A stretch of 58,872 nt of DNA. Source: an uncultured Oscillospiraceae bacterium. Its GTDB lineage: Bacteria > Bacillota > Clostridia > Oscillospirales > Oscillospiraceae. The stretch covers positions 1-58,872 of the forward strand of contig CALXCQ010000081.1 of NCBI GenBank assembly GCA_944386835.1, read 5' to 3'. The position numbers and the translations under genes were made by a program. The notes under the pieces are model-generated. The model was not told the DNA's origin. It saw only the letters and a list, made by a program, of their open reading frames with translations, and ran no database searches. This document shows positions 7,491 to 16,241 of this stretch, piece by piece. Position 1 is the first letter of the stretch, and each line of letters opens with the position of its first letter.

Positions 7491-8525
7491 ATGAGTGCGA
7501 TACAACCTGGCAATGTAATTGTCATCAGCGAACACGAATGTAAAGAAGTTCTCACCCCAGAACGGGTTCTTTTTCTGACAGAGCAGGCCCTGGCCGATTA
7601 TTCCAACGGTTTGGCCGTTAACCCTGTAAAGCTGCACTTACCCTTGTATCCAGAGAACAACGGCTGGATTAACTCCATGCCCAGTTGGCTGAAGCGTCAG
7701 AATGTGGTAGGAAACAAGTGGATTAACGTCCACGGAGACAACCCTGCTAAACACAACCTGCCTACTGTTGTAGGCGTCTGCGTCTTAAATGATCCTGCCA
7801 CCGGTATTCCCTACGCCATTGTGGACGGCACTTATGTTACCGCTATGCGCACCGGTGCTTGCGCTGCAATACAAGCAAAATACATGGGTAAAAAAGATGC
7901 AAAAATTATGACGATTGTAGGCGCAGGTGTTCAGGGTAATACCACTATGACCATGGCTGGTATGACGCTTCCTTCCATTGAAGAAGTCCGTGTTATGGAC
8001 ATCCGCCCGGAAGCTACTCAGCGCCTCATAGAAAATGCAAAGAAGCAGTACCCAGACAAAAAATATGTGGCTTATGACGACCTGGCTGCCGCTTGTGCAG
8101 GTGCCGATATTGTATTCATTGCAGCCCATGGCATGGAGAGAGTGTTGATCGATACCATTGAACTCCATAAGGGGCTCACTGTTGTGGGAATTGGTCAGTG
8201 GATTATTCCGGAACAGCGTTCCAAATTTGATCGGGTCATTTTTGACTTTATTGACTGCGTTGTCCACAGAGCCAATCAGGCAGGCCAATATACTAAAGAG
8301 CTTTACGGAACTCCTTATACCGTTATGGAACGCTCCATTGCTGATGGAGAAATTGGTGACGTAATCACCGGAAAAGCTGTTGGCCGTGCTAACGACGATG
8401 AAATTGTTTTCTCCTTTGGTGTAGGTATGTCCATTGAAGACATTGCTGTTGCTTATGAAGCATACGAAAAGGCTATGGAACGAGGATTAGGAACTGTTGT
8501 AAACCTTTTTGATGTAGGAAAATAA
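7491..8525 (+). CDS. Ornithine cyclodeaminase / mu-crystallin family NAD(P)-dependent enzyme (paralog 1)
   Basis: A 344-residue member of the OCD/mu-crystallin superfamily, whose members deaminate, reduce or oxidise amino and imino acids (ornithine cyclodeaminase, alanine dehydrogenase, ketimine reductase, SbnB-type). The signature MRTGA with the substrate arginine is near residue 120 and the dinucleotide loop GAGVQG near 145. Downstream segments for superfamily dimerisation are intact. Substrate cannot be assigned from sequence. It is transcribed alone from a consensus promoter and ends in a strong terminator. A second, clearly diverged paralog lies at 22412-23458, so the two probably serve different substrates. 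Confidence 0.9.
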   Translation: MSAIQPGNVIVISEHECKEVLTPERVLFLTEQALADYSNGLAVNPVKLHLPLYPENNGWINSMPSWLKRQNVVGNKWINVHGDNPAKHNLPTVVGVCVLNDPATGIPYAIVDGTYVTAMRTGACAAIQAKYMGKKDAKIMTIVGAGVQGNTTMTMAGMTLPSIEEVRVMDIRPEATQRLIENAKKQYPDKKYVAYDDLAAACAGADIVFIAAHGMERVLIDTIELHKGLTVVGIGQWIIPEQRSKFDRVIFDFIDCVVHRANQAGQYTKELYGTPYTVMERSIADGEIGDVITGKAVGRANDDEIVFSFGVGMSIEDIAVAYEAYEKAMERGLGTVVNLFDVGK

Positions 8526-8558
8526 ATTCTTTTTCATTTCCACAATCTAAAAAACCAA

Positions 8559-8592
8559 AAGTCCCTGACGCAAAGCGCCAGGGACTTTCTTT
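8559..8592 (+). terminator. Intrinsic terminator
   Basis: AGTCCCTG plus CGC pairs with GCG plus CAGGGACT around an AAA loop, followed by TTCTTT. It closes the ornithine cyclodeaminase transcript. Confidence 0.88.
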
Positions 8593-8650
8593 GTGACTAG
8601 CCATCTCTTCTTCCTTCGTGTTTGACTGTTCTTCTCTTGTATATTACCAA

Positions 8651-9367
8651 TTATAAAATTGAAACAATTCCGTTTTCCAACTTTTTCTGAGATACTACAT
8701 TGCCGCCAGCCGATATGGTTACCACTTCACAAGGCACTCGTTTTCCACTGATTTCCATGGCCTTTTTCACAGCAAATTCCAGACCTCCGCAGCACGGTAC
8801 TTCCATCCGCGCCACAAGGATTTCCAAAATGTCATGCGCCGATAAAATGGCAGAAAATTTCTGTCCATAGTTAACGCTGTCCAATTTGGGACATCCTATG
8901 AGCGTAATCCGATCCCGGATAAAACCGGCATGGAAATTGCCGTAGGCATAGGCGGCACAATCCGCCGCGATTAACAATTTAGCGTTCTCAAAATAAGGAG
9001 CCTGAGCCGGTACCAACTGAATTTAGACCGGCCATTGCCTTAGCTGACTTTCCAAAGAGGGCGTATCCGCCTTTTTGACAGGGTCCGGATGTTCCAAAAC
9101 CTCCATACGGCTTCCCAAACAGCCGTCTTGCCGGTTTGCCCGCACCATTCTCTCGGAATATACCCCATCCTCCCGCTCTATAAAGGAAATAGCTCCTGTC
9201 GGACATGCCGGAAGGCAGTCACCCAAACCATCACAGTATTGGTTCCGTTACAGCCTAGCTTTTCCATCCACCATGGCGATAGCCCCTTCATAACAAGCCG
9301 TAGCACAGGCCCCGCAGCCATTACAGAGAGCTTTATCAATTGTTATAATCTGTCTGACCACGGTCAT
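8651..9367 (-). pseudogene. 4Fe-4S dicluster ferredoxin-like protein, broken by two in-frame stops
   Basis: One continuous reading frame of 238 codons with two TAA codons, at 9248-9250 (codon 40) and 9023-9025 (codon 115). The three parts join without any frameshift. The N-terminus keeps a cluster motif CNGCGACATAC, the middle has CDGLGDCLPACP for a second cluster, and the C-terminal part has the IGCPKLD and MEVPCCGG motifs of this family. Relatives are electron-transfer proteins often near Crp/Fnr regulators and hybrid-cluster protein genes. The ATG overlaps the stop of the upstream small gene by four bases, so it was once translationally coupled. Two single-base changes could restore it. 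Function is presumably lost. Confidence 0.85.
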
Positions 9368-9624
9368 GATTCTTCTTTCATTTTGTTTTTTACCAATTTT
9401 TCATACAACTCTTTCCCGATGCACTGTTCCGCATACTGGCACCACTGAATACAGTCTTGTGTATCGTTAAAAGCCTCAAATCCGCAACGATCGCACTTCA
9501 CACTGACATCCACAGAAAACAGTTCAATCACATTTCCACATACCGGACAGATTTTCTCTGTTATAGTAGGTGTTTTATATTTTGCCGAACCTGGACAGCC
9601 GCTGAAAATCTGATGAGAATCCAT
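9364..9624 (-). CDS. Small cysteine-rich (zinc-ribbon-like) protein
   Basis: An 86-residue protein with CPVCG (about residues 26-30) and CDRCG (about 44-48), the spacing of a zinc ribbon, and a C-terminal DCIQWCQYAEQCIG segment with three more cysteines. Very similar short proteins occur beside the ferredoxin and Crp/Fnr-type regulators in Clostridia and are of unknown function. Here it precedes the broken ferredoxin gene with a four-base overlap and is divergent from the Crp/Fnr gene. The ribosome site is GGAGG before the ATG. Metal binding is likely; its role is not known. Confidence 0.75.
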   Translation of the reverse strand: MDSHQIFSGCPGSAKYKTPTITEKICPVCGNVIELFSVDVSVKCDRCGFEAFNDTQDCIQWCQYAEQCIGKELYEKLVKNKMKEES

Positions 9625-9678
9625 GCTTATTCCCTCCTTATATTGGTTTGCCAGAAGGATTGATTTGACTTCCTACCA

Positions 9679-9690
9679 GTAGTATACTAC
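9679..9690. promoter_or_regulatory. Palindromic operator candidate between the small Cys-rich gene and the Crp/Fnr gene
   Basis: GTAGTATACTAC is a perfect 12-base palindrome inside the 123-base divergent region. It overlaps the predicted promoter of the Crp/Fnr gene (TTGACT at 9665-9670, TACACT 17 bases later), the position expected for autoregulation and control of the divergent pair. Confidence 0.45.
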
Positions 9691-9747
9691 ACTGAGATTG
9701 GAATTTCCGTTGTATTTCCAACAAATTAATAGAATTCAGGTTATGTT

Positions 9748-10434
9748 ATGGAGAAATATTTAGAAATTTATGCCCACTCACCTCTGTTTTCTGGTATCAA
9801 AAATGAGGAGATCCTCTCTATCCTGTCCTGCTTAAAAGGACAGATGGTATCTTATGACAAAGGAACCTATTTATTGCGGGCAGGCGAGCCAATCTATTGG
9901 GTCGGTATGGTCTTGCAGGGCAGCGCCCATATTCTCAAAGAGGATTTTTGGGGGAACCGGAATATCCTGGCCACTGCAAGGCCTGGTGATTTGTTTGCAG
10001 AAGCTTTCGCCTGCTCACAAACAGCCCTTCCGGAGATCAGTGTTCTGGCTGTGGAAGATACGATCATTCTTCGTCTGGATTTTTTTTGCCTTTTAAATAC
10101 TTGTTCTTCCGCCTGTTCGTTCCACACCCGTCTGATTCGAAATCTGCTTAAAATTTTGGCAGACCGCAATCTGCAATTGACTCAAAAGCTGGAACATCTT
10201 TCCAAGCGCACCTCGCGAGAAAAAATCTTGTCATACCTGTCTGCCTGCTCTCGAGCAGAAGGTACCGCCTCTTTTTCCATTCCTTTTAATCGGCAGGAAT
10301 TGGCGGACTATCTTTATCTGGATCGGAGCACCTTGTCCAATGAACTGTGCAAACTGCGGGATGAGGGAATCCTTACCTTCCGAAAAAACCGGTTTTCCCT
10401 GTCTCCCGCCCTGTATAACCCTAAAAATATATAA
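9748..10434 (+). CDS. Crp/Fnr-family transcriptional regulator
   Basis: A 228-residue regulator: cyclic-nucleotide-binding-like beta roll (about residues 10-120), dimerisation helix (about 125-165), then a winged helix-turn-helix (about 170-225) with the recognition segment RSTLSNELCKLRDEGIL. No N-terminal cysteine cluster is seen, so it is not a classic Fe-S FNR. The closest style is the clostridial Crp/Fnr group linked to hybrid-cluster protein and nitrosative stress genes; that link is inference from its divergent ferredoxin-type partner, which is broken here. If that operon was its main target, the regulator may now be losing its role. Confidence 0.88.
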   Translation: MEKYLEIYAHSPLFSGIKNEEILSILSCLKGQMVSYDKGTYLLRAGEPIYWVGMVLQGSAHILKEDFWGNRNILATARPGDLFAEAFACSQTALPEISVLAVEDTIILRLDFFCLLNTCSSACSFHTRLIRNLLKILADRNLQLTQKLEHLSKRTSREKILSYLSACSRAEGTASFSIPFNRQELADYLYLDRSTLSNELCKLRDEGILTFRKNRFSLSPALYNPKNI

Positions 10435-10504
10435 ATACAGGAGCACTGTCCAACGTAAATATAGGAACACTGCACAACGTAAATACAGGTGCACCGCCCA
10501 ACGG
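10433..10504 (+). repeat. Three tandem 24-base imperfect repeats
   Basis: Copies at 10433-10456, 10457-10480 and 10481-10504, each of the form AAATA(C/T)AGG..CAC.G..CAACG. They begin at the stop codon of the Crp/Fnr gene, and the last copy forms the left arm of its terminator. Confidence 0.85.
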
Positions 10505-10523
10505 CCGGTGCCCCTGTTTGAAA
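10486..10523 (+). terminator. Intrinsic terminator of the Crp/Fnr gene
   Basis: CAGGTGCACCG pairs with CGGTGCCCCTG (one mismatch), followed by TTTG. The left arm lies in the third 24-base repeat. Confidence 0.65.
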
Positions 10524-10535
10524 TCTTTCAATACT

Positions 10536-11324
10536 TTATGCGCCCTGGAACCTGGCAAGAAATTGCCGGGTTCTTTCTTGTTGTGGATGAGAAATAACTT
10601 GCTTTGCAGGTCCTTCTTCCACAATCACGCCTTCATCCATAAAAATAACACGGTCTGCCACATCTCTGGCAAATGCCATCTCATGGGTGACAATAATCAT
10701 CGTTGTCTTTTGTTCCGCCAAACCGCGAATAACTTTTAAAACCTCGCCGGTCAATTCTGGATCCAGCGCTGAGGTAGGTTCGTCAAAACACAGAATATCC
10801 GGATTCTGCGCCAACGCTCTGGCGATTGCCACTCGTTGCTGCTGGCCGCCAGAAAGTTGATGCGGATATAAATCCTGCTTTTCCGCCAAGCCTACTTGTC
10901 TCAGCAAAGTACGCCCTTTTTCCCAAATAGCTGCCGTCAATTCTTTGTGATGGCTTTGATAGTCCGGCGCTTCTTTTGCCAACAGCAAGCTGGCTAACGT
11001 TACATTTTCCAGAGCTGTATACTGGGGAAACAAATTGAATGACTGAAATACCAGACCAAAATGCAGCCGCTTTTTTCGGATCTCCGACTCTTTGTAAGTC
11101 CTGCGATCCGAAGCATCCAACAAAGTTTCGCCGCCTACACGAATCGTACCCTGATCGGGTGTCTCCAAAAAATTGATACACCGCAGAAGCGTTGTCTTTC
11201 CGCTTCCGGAAGATCCGATAATTGCCACAGTCTCTCCTTGCTCCAAAGACAGGTCGATACCCCTCAGCACCGGCGTATCCTTGTCAAAACTCTTCTGCAA
11301 GTTCGAAATTTCTAAAATGGCCAT
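10536..11324 (-). CDS. Polar amino-acid ABC transporter ATPase
   Basis: A 262-residue ABC ATPase. Walker A is GSSGSGKTT (about residue 35), the signature is [16 protein letters not shown], Walker B is [14 protein letters not shown], and the switch histidine is in VTHEM. It belongs to the GlnQ/HisP group that powers polar amino-acid importers. The true start is the ATG behind AAGGAG; the frame runs open much further into the permease gene but without a start signal. It is the last gene of the operon binding protein, permease, ATPase. The stop region forms a hairpin (GAACCTGGCAA with TTGCCGGGTTC). Confidence 0.95.
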   Translation of the reverse strand: MAILEISNLQKSFDKDTPVLRGIDLSLEQGETVAIIGSSGSGKTTLLRCINFLETPDQGTIRVGGETLLDASDRRTYKESEIRKKRLHFGLVFQSFNLFPQYTALENVTLASLLLAKEAPDYQSHHKELTAAIWEKGRTLLRQVGLAEKQDLYPHQLSGGQQQRVAIARALAQNPDILCFDEPTSALDPELTGEVLKVIRGLAEQKTTMIIVTHEMAFARDVADRVIFMDEGVIVEEGPAKQVISHPQQERTRQFLARFQGA

Positions 11325-11335
11325 CTTTCTTCTCC

Positions 11336-11980
11336 TTATACCCGGAAATAATCGAGTTTCCGCTCTAGGTATCCAAACAAAAGTGTCAAGATACCACAAA
11401 ATACCAGATAGTACACCCCTGTATAGAACAAAGGCCAAATCAGACCCGCGGACTTTATGTATACCTGTGCATTCCAAATAATTTCGTAGACGGAAATTGT
11501 CCGGGCCAAAGCCGTATCCTTTACCAGCGTTATAATTTCATTGGACATAGGCGGGACAATTCTCTTTATGACTTGCAACAAGAGAACCTTAAAGAAGATC
11601 TGGGACTTGGTCATTCCCAAAACCTGGCCTGCCTCATACTGTCCTTTGGGTATCGCCTCAATTCCTCCACGGAAAATTTCCGAGAAATAACAGGCGTAAT
11701 TGATGACAAATGCCACCATAACTGCTGCAAACCTTGGGAGCAGTTCCCAGTCAAACAGTAACCCAGGGCCAAAATAGATGATAATCAGCTGCAACATCAG
11801 CGGTGTGCCCCGGATAATCCAAACAAAGGTTTTAATGAGCCACTTCAGCGGGCGAAATTTACTCATGGCGCCAAAACTAATCAGTAACCCCAAAGGAATG
11901 GCAAAAACCAACGTTAGGACGAATATTTTCAGCGTCATGCCAAACCCCTCTAACAGAGAGGCTGTTACGGACCAAAACAT
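11336..11980 (-). CDS. Polar amino-acid ABC transporter permease
   Basis: A 214-residue HisM/GlnP-type permease. It has about five membrane helices and the EAA loop ([21 protein letters not shown]) that docks the ATPase. The segment RGTPLMLQ is typical of the family. The gene sits between the binding protein and the ATPase, 11 bases from the ATPase start. Only one permease gene is present, so it probably works as a homodimer. Substrate is a polar or charged amino acid or cystine; sequence alone does not decide which. Confidence 0.95.
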   Translation of the reverse strand: MFWSVTASLLEGFGMTLKIFVLTLVFAIPLGLLISFGAMSKFRPLKWLIKTFVWIIRGTPLMLQLIIIYFGPGLLFDWELLPRFAAVMVAFVINYACYFSEIFRGGIEAIPKGQYEAGQVLGMTKSQIFFKVLLLQVIKRIVPPMSNEIITLVKDTALARTISVYEIIWNAQVYIKSAGLIWPLFYTGVYYLVFCGILTLLFGYLERKLDYFRV

Positions 11981-12062
11981 ACGACTGATGTTCCTTTCTT
12001 TGTTTATGGAATACTACCCGAAGAGAGAAAGTCTTACCTTCCTGTCTTCGTGTACGTCACGG

Positions 12063-12863
12063 TCAAGATTGGTTGGAGATAAGCGCATCTGTCAGATCAT
12101 ACTTAGCTGCCAACTCATCCAGCGTGCCATCCTCCGTCAGCTCATCCATAATCTCGTTGACTTTTTCTGCCATATCCGAGCCCTTCCGGAATCCAATGCC
12201 ATACTCCTCTTTAGTCAGAGAAAACCCTGTTGCTAAATCTTCATAGCTGGTTCCACTGCCTGTCATAGCTTTGGCCATAGTCACATCAATTACACAGCCG
12301 TCCGCTGATCCGCTTTCCACTTCCAGAAGCGCATCCGCTTGGGTCGCTACAGCTGTATATTCCAGTTCTGCCCCTTGCAGCGCACCTTCTCCGGCAGAAC
12401 CGGCCTCTGCTGCCAAGGTAATTCCTTTTAAGCTTTCCACATCGGGATATTGGTCTATCACATCTTTCTTCATAACAAGAACTTGTTCATTGTTAATATA
12501 GGGCTGTGTGGTTTCCATGGCGTTGAGTACCTCGTCCGTCAGGGTCATTCCATTCCAGGCACAGTCTATCCCCTTCGTCTCCAGCTCCATAATCTTACTA
12601 TCCCAATCAATTTCTACAAATTCTACTTTTACACCCAATTTTTCGCCGACAGCCTGGGCGAACTCTGTATCAAACCCAGTCCAGTTTCCTTCCTCGTCCC
12701 GATAGTTCATCGGTGCATAGTCCGTAATCCCTACCAGCATTGTTCCTTTATCCATGATATATTCATAATCACTTTCAGAATCCTGCTTGCTACAACCGGC
12801 CATAAAGCTGGCCAGCAATCCAGTCACCATAAAAAGACACAGGGCTTTTTTCCATACCTTCAT
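12063..12863 (-). CDS. Amino-acid ABC transporter substrate-binding lipoprotein
   Basis: A 266-residue family-3 extracellular solute-binding protein. The N-terminal signal is MKVWKKALCLFMVTG with lipobox SFMAGC, so the mature protein is tethered to the membrane by a lipidated cysteine (about residue 24). The domain has the typical GITDYAPMNYRDEEGNW opening and the FDTEFAQAVGEKLG segment. Start chosen at the ATG with GGAGG upstream; the frame is open for 20 further codons without a ribosome site. It is the first gene of the transporter operon and has its own promoter at 12930-12958. Confidence 0.94.
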   Translation of the reverse strand: MKVWKKALCLFMVTGLLASFMAGCSKQDSESDYEYIMDKGTMLVGITDYAPMNYRDEEGNWTGFDTEFAQAVGEKLGVKVEFVEIDWDSKIMELETKGIDCAWNGMTLTDEVLNAMETTQPYINNEQVLVMKKDVIDQYPDVESLKGITLAAEAGSAGEGALQGAELEYTAVATQADALLEVESGSADGCVIDVTMAKAMTGSGTSYEDLATGFSLTKEEYGIGFRKGSDMAEKVNEIMDELTEDGTLDELAAKYDLTDALISNQS

Positions 12864-12929
12864 TTTTGCTTCCTCCAAACAATTCTCGGCTGAGTCAGAT
12901 GGCTTCTTTGCCGTTTTTAGCATAGTAGT

Positions 12930-12958
12930 ATATTAGCACACTAAAGTATAGATGTAAA
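12930..12958 (-). promoter_or_regulatory. Promoter of the amino-acid ABC transporter operon
   Basis: On the minus strand TTTACA, 17-base spacer, TAATAT. The leader would be about 60 bases. Confidence 0.65.
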
Positions 12959-13551
12959 GGAGGGAAAGTACCACAATTCTTCTTGTCTATATTTTAGAAT
13001 TTTGCCTCTTTTGCACAAAGTCTGCTCTGTAAAAGTATCCCCTTCTCTTATGGATGTGGCTACAGTAAAATCCCATGTATCTTGTAGACTGGGAGCTCTC
13101 GCTTGTTCCATGAAATTGGAGAAACTACGGGCATGCTCATGCCTATAGTATAAACTTCCTCCTTTCTTCCGGTCATGGCTTTACCCAGTACTGGTCACTG
13201 CTTTGCCATCCTTTAGCTGTCTCTTTACCCATAGATCCAACCTATTTATACGCATTATGATACTGAATACCTTCCCTTTGGCTAAAAAGGAAAACACGGC
13301 GAATACCCGCTAAGTTCAAAAAAGACCACCTATCCTTTTCTGCTATATGTTCGTTCCTTCTCAGTAGAGAATTCCTTCTGAATAGCAGATATCGGCCATG
13401 CAGCGCCGGAGCGCACCTGCATGACCGATATTGGTTTTTATCCCATGTTGTAGCAAAATACCGCAAAATGTTCGTTTTCCTATTGCAGAAAAACCAAGAA
13501 ATATCCTTTTGTATTTTACAGGGAGCTCATGCTCCGTTACTCAATACCGAG
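12959..13551. other. Gene-free interval with a long hairpin
   Basis: Nearly 600 bases hold no convincing gene on either strand. The clearest structure is a long inverted repeat at 13389-13431: ATATCGGCCATGCAG pairs with CTGCATGACCGATAT with one mismatch, an inner GCGC/GCGC step, and TTTTT shortly after on the plus strand. A GGCATGCTCATGCC palindrome lies near 13129. The hairpin looks like a plus-strand terminator, yet no plus-strand gene ends here. Confidence 0.5.
13389..13439 (+). terminator. Terminator-like long hairpin without an obvious gene
   Basis: Fifteen-base arms with one mismatch at 13389-13403 and 13417-13431, then TTGGTTTTT. It could end an unrecognised plus-strand RNA or be part of a decayed element. 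Confidence 0.45.
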
Positions 13552-14475
13552 CTAGATATCAAAGACTCCCAATAAGACGATTCCCATGACAACAAGTGCA
13601 ATCATGGTATAGTGTTTCCATGACAGTTTTTCCTTTAAAAACAGTCTGCTCCATACAACAGAAGCCACACAGTAAGCGGAAATAATCGGAGCAGATAACG
13701 CTACATGCGCTTCGTCAGCAATGGCATAGATGTAAGCAAATTGACCTGCAGTTTCAAAGGTAGCACCAATATATTTGGGTATTTCCATTTTGGGGAAAAA
13801 TTTTTCTTTTCTAATAATGGCCACATACACAAAGCACAAAATACCCACAAACAAGAAGGTAAGCTCATAGGCACAGTTGGCGGAATCTTCACTTAACTTG
13901 GTAAGTACCAGGCTGTCAGCAAAGGTTCCGGCCGCATCCAAAATGCAATAGGCTACAGGAAGACATAGCGCTAACCAAGACTTTGTATACCGATAGTTGG
14001 AAGCTTCCTGCCGCTTGGCTCGCAATTCGTCATCTTCTCTGGCCTCCACAATTCCCAGGCCAATGACGCCTGCACATACCAAAGCCACCGCACCAATTAC
14101 GGCAACACGCATACCACCTACAATGCTGTCATCCAAAGTACCGGTAATCAGGCATAAGACCGCCACCAGGGCCCCTGATGAGTTACAAATAGGCGAAGAA
14201 ATGGAAAGTTCTATGTACCGCAGTCCAATATATCCCATCGCCATGGAGACAATATACAATAGGGAAACTGGTAAATACGTCCAAATTACATACCAGGAAA
14301 TTTCTGTCCCGCCGATAAAAATTTCATAAGCCGCATGTAGTCCCATCACGACACCCACTGCCGTGACCATTTTTAAATGGCTATGAGGATCCCGGGCATC
14401 CCGACATCCGATCTTCGAAAAAATATCTGATCCGCTCCAACATAATAGCGCAATTATCGCAAACCAAAACCACAT
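13552..14475 (-). CDS. EamA/DMT-superfamily transporter
   Basis: A 307-residue protein with about ten predicted membrane helices in two repeats, the layout of EamA drug/metabolite transporters. The N-terminus MWFWFAIIALLCWSGSDIFSK and the final GIVLLGVFDI helix frame the domain. A charged cytoplasmic loop lies in the middle (about residues 148-165). It follows the Met-gamma-lyase-family gene by 22 bases on the same strand and is likely its operon partner, possibly exporting or importing an amino acid or thiol compound. Substrate is not predictable from sequence. Confidence 0.87.
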   Translation of the reverse strand: MWFWFAIIALLCWSGSDIFSKIGCRDARDPHSHLKMVTAVGVVMGLHAAYEIFIGGTEISWYVIWTYLPVSLLYIVSMAMGYIGLRYIELSISSPICNSSGALVAVLCLITGTLDDSIVGGMRVAVIGAVALVCAGVIGLGIVEAREDDELRAKRQEASNYRYTKSWLALCLPVAYCILDAAGTFADSLVLTKLSEDSANCAYELTFLFVGILCFVYVAIIRKEKFFPKMEIPKYIGATFETAGQFAYIYAIADEAHVALSAPIISAYCVASVVWSRLFLKEKLSWKHYTMIALVVMGIVLLGVFDI

Positions 14476-14497
14476 AACTTACTCTCCATTCCCTCTC

Positions 14498-15784
14498 TTA
14501 CAATTTTATTAGCTCCGCTTCATACAATTTCTGCAACGACATGAGAATTCCTAATTTTGCATGATACCAAGTCAATCCGCCTTGAAAATAGACAGCATAG
14601 GGAGGACGAATCGGGCCGTCTGCACTGAGCTCAATAGAAGATCCCTGTACAAAAGCTCCCGCTGCCATAATCACTTCATCTTCATATCCCGGCATAGCCC
14701 ATGGAACCGGCGTGACATAACTGTCAACCGGAGCTGCCGCCTGAATTCCCCTGCAAAAGGCAACCATAGCCTCTTTGCTGCCCAATTGAACAGCCTGTAT
14801 AATATCGTGACGGGATTCTGTCCCATTGGGTACCACCGGGAAGCCCAGTCTTTCGTAAAGATTCGCCGCAAAAATAGCTCCTTTCAAGGCGCCAGCCACT
14901 ACTGTAGGTGCAAGAAAAAAGCCTTGGAAAAATGCCGGCATAATTCCCAAATTTGCCCCCACTTCTTGGCCCAAACCCGGCGCACTGAGTCGGAAAGCGC
15001 ATCGGCTGATGCATGCCTGGGTCCCACAGATATAACCGCCAATGGGTGCCAAACCGCCTCCAGGATTTTTAATGAGGCTTCCTACAATCATATCAGCCCC
15101 CACATCAGAAGGTTCTATTGTTTCTACAAATTCTCCATAACAATTGTCTACCATGCAGAGAACATCCGGTTTAATGCTCTTCACAAATTGGATCAGCTGT
15201 CCAATTTGGGAGACCGAAAATGAAGGTCTGGTCTGGTATCCTTTGGAACGTTGAATGGTCACCAGCTTTGTTTTTTCGCCAATTGCTCTGCGAATTCCCT
15301 CATAGTCAAACGTGCCGTCCGGCAATAAGTCCACTTGCCGGTAACTGACACCATACTCCTTTAAAGAACAAGCAGACTCCCGAATACCGATAACTTCCTC
15401 CAGCGTATCGTAAGGTCTTCCAACCGGCGAAAGCAATTCATCCCCTGGTAGCAAATTGGCGGAAAGTGCAACAGCCAAAGCATGAGTACCACAGGTAATC
15501 TGTGGCCGCACCAAAGCAGCTTCCGTATGGAAACAACTGGCATACACTTTTTCCAGAGTGTCTCGCCCAACATCATCATAGCCATACCCTGTGGTAGCCG
15601 CAAAACAGGTGGCATTCACCCGATTCTCCTGCATAGCTCCAATTACTTTCGCCTGATTATATTCTGCAACCTGGTCAATCTTCGTAAACCGATCTTGTAA
15701 TGTATCTAAAACTGCCTCACCAAAACTATAGACCTTTTGGCATATTCCCAGTTTTTCATATATCTGCGCCATTGTATCTTTCAT
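14498..15784 (-). CDS. Methionine gamma-lyase-family PLP protein (YnbB / 'aluminium resistance' family)
   Basis: A 428-residue fold-type I PLP enzyme of the Met_gamma_lyase family, represented by B. subtilis YnbB. The PLP-binding lysine is in GSLIKNPGGGLAPIGGY (about residue 240). ITCGTHALAVAL and PGDELLSPVGRPYDTLEEV are typical of the family. Members are annotated as C-S lyases or aluminium-resistance proteins, but the true reaction is not well established. The start has AAGGGG upstream, inside the end of the AbrB-like gene, three bases away. The operon order is AbrB-like, this gene, EamA transporter, which suggests joint control. Confidence 0.9.
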   Translation of the reverse strand: MKDTMAQIYEKLGICQKVYSFGEAVLDTLQDRFTKIDQVAEYNQAKVIGAMQENRVNATCFAATTGYGYDDVGRDTLEKVYASCFHTEAALVRPQITCGTHALAVALSANLLPGDELLSPVGRPYDTLEEVIGIRESACSLKEYGVSYRQVDLLPDGTFDYEGIRRAIGEKTKLVTIQRSKGYQTRPSFSVSQIGQLIQFVKSIKPDVLCMVDNCYGEFVETIEPSDVGADMIVGSLIKNPGGGLAPIGGYICGTQACISRCAFRLSAPGLGQEVGANLGIMPAFFQGFFLAPTVVAGALKGAIFAANLYERLGFPVVPNGTESRHDIIQAVQLGSKEAMVAFCRGIQAAAPVDSYVTPVPWAMPGYEDEVIMAAGAFVQGSSIELSADGPIRPPYAVYFQGGLTWYHAKLGILMSLQKLYEAELIKL

Positions 15785-15787
15785 AAT

Positions 15788-16039
15788 TTAATCCCCTTGG
15801 TTCTCTCTCTTTTTTAAATTCCCCAGAATTTGACTGGCCAAGTCATGCATGACCTCTGGTTTTGTGATTACGATTCCATTTTCTTCGTCGCCCAAAATTA
15901 AAAGGGTGTCACCAGGCTGAATATGGAACAGTTGTCTGGCCTCTTTGGGAATCACAATTTGCCCTTTTTCCCCAACTTTGGCCGTGCCAAAAATATGATT
16001 TCCTTTGGGCATTCCCAATAGGTGTTTCCCTGCTGGCAT
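15788..16039 (-). CDS. AbrB/MazE/SpoVT-type DNA-binding regulator
   Basis: An 83-residue protein with one swapped-hairpin AbrB domain: GTAKVGEKGQIVIPKEARQLF then IQPGDTLLIL. This domain binds DNA as a dimer or tetramer and is typical of transition-state regulators and antitoxins. No toxin gene lies beside it, so a regulatory role over the downstream PLP lyase and transporter is more likely. The frame is open further upstream, but the ATG at 16039 has AAGGAAAG at good distance. The start remains moderately secure. Confidence 0.86.
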   Translation of the reverse strand: MPAGKHLLGMPKGNHIFGTAKVGEKGQIVIPKEARQLFHIQPGDTLLILGDEENGIVITKPEVMHDLASQILGNLKKRENQGD

Positions 16040-16147
16040 ATTTCTTCCTTTCCTTTTCCTTGTATTCCTACTTTTCATACTTGTATAACTTACAAAGTTT
16101 GCCATGTTTTGTCAAGAGTTGAAACGCAATAACCCGAATGCTTCCAC

Positions 16148-16183
16148 AAAAAGGCACCAACAGATTTGTTGGTGCCTTTTTTT
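16148..16183 (-). terminator. Bidirectional intrinsic terminator
   Basis: GGCACCAACA (16153-16162) pairs with TGTTGGTGCC (16167-16176), flanked by five A on the left and seven T on the right. On the minus strand it ends the two-gene run 17528-16242. Confidence 0.9.
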
Positions 16184-16241
16184 CTTGGGTATTGATTTTT
16201 CCCATTGTCTTTTTCAGCGATTTCTGGTTCACTCCGATCCC

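Noticed and set aside
13242..13466. Minus-strand 74-codon frame in the gene-free interval
   Set aside because: No start signal, no recognisable motif, and it crosses the long hairpin at 13389-13431.
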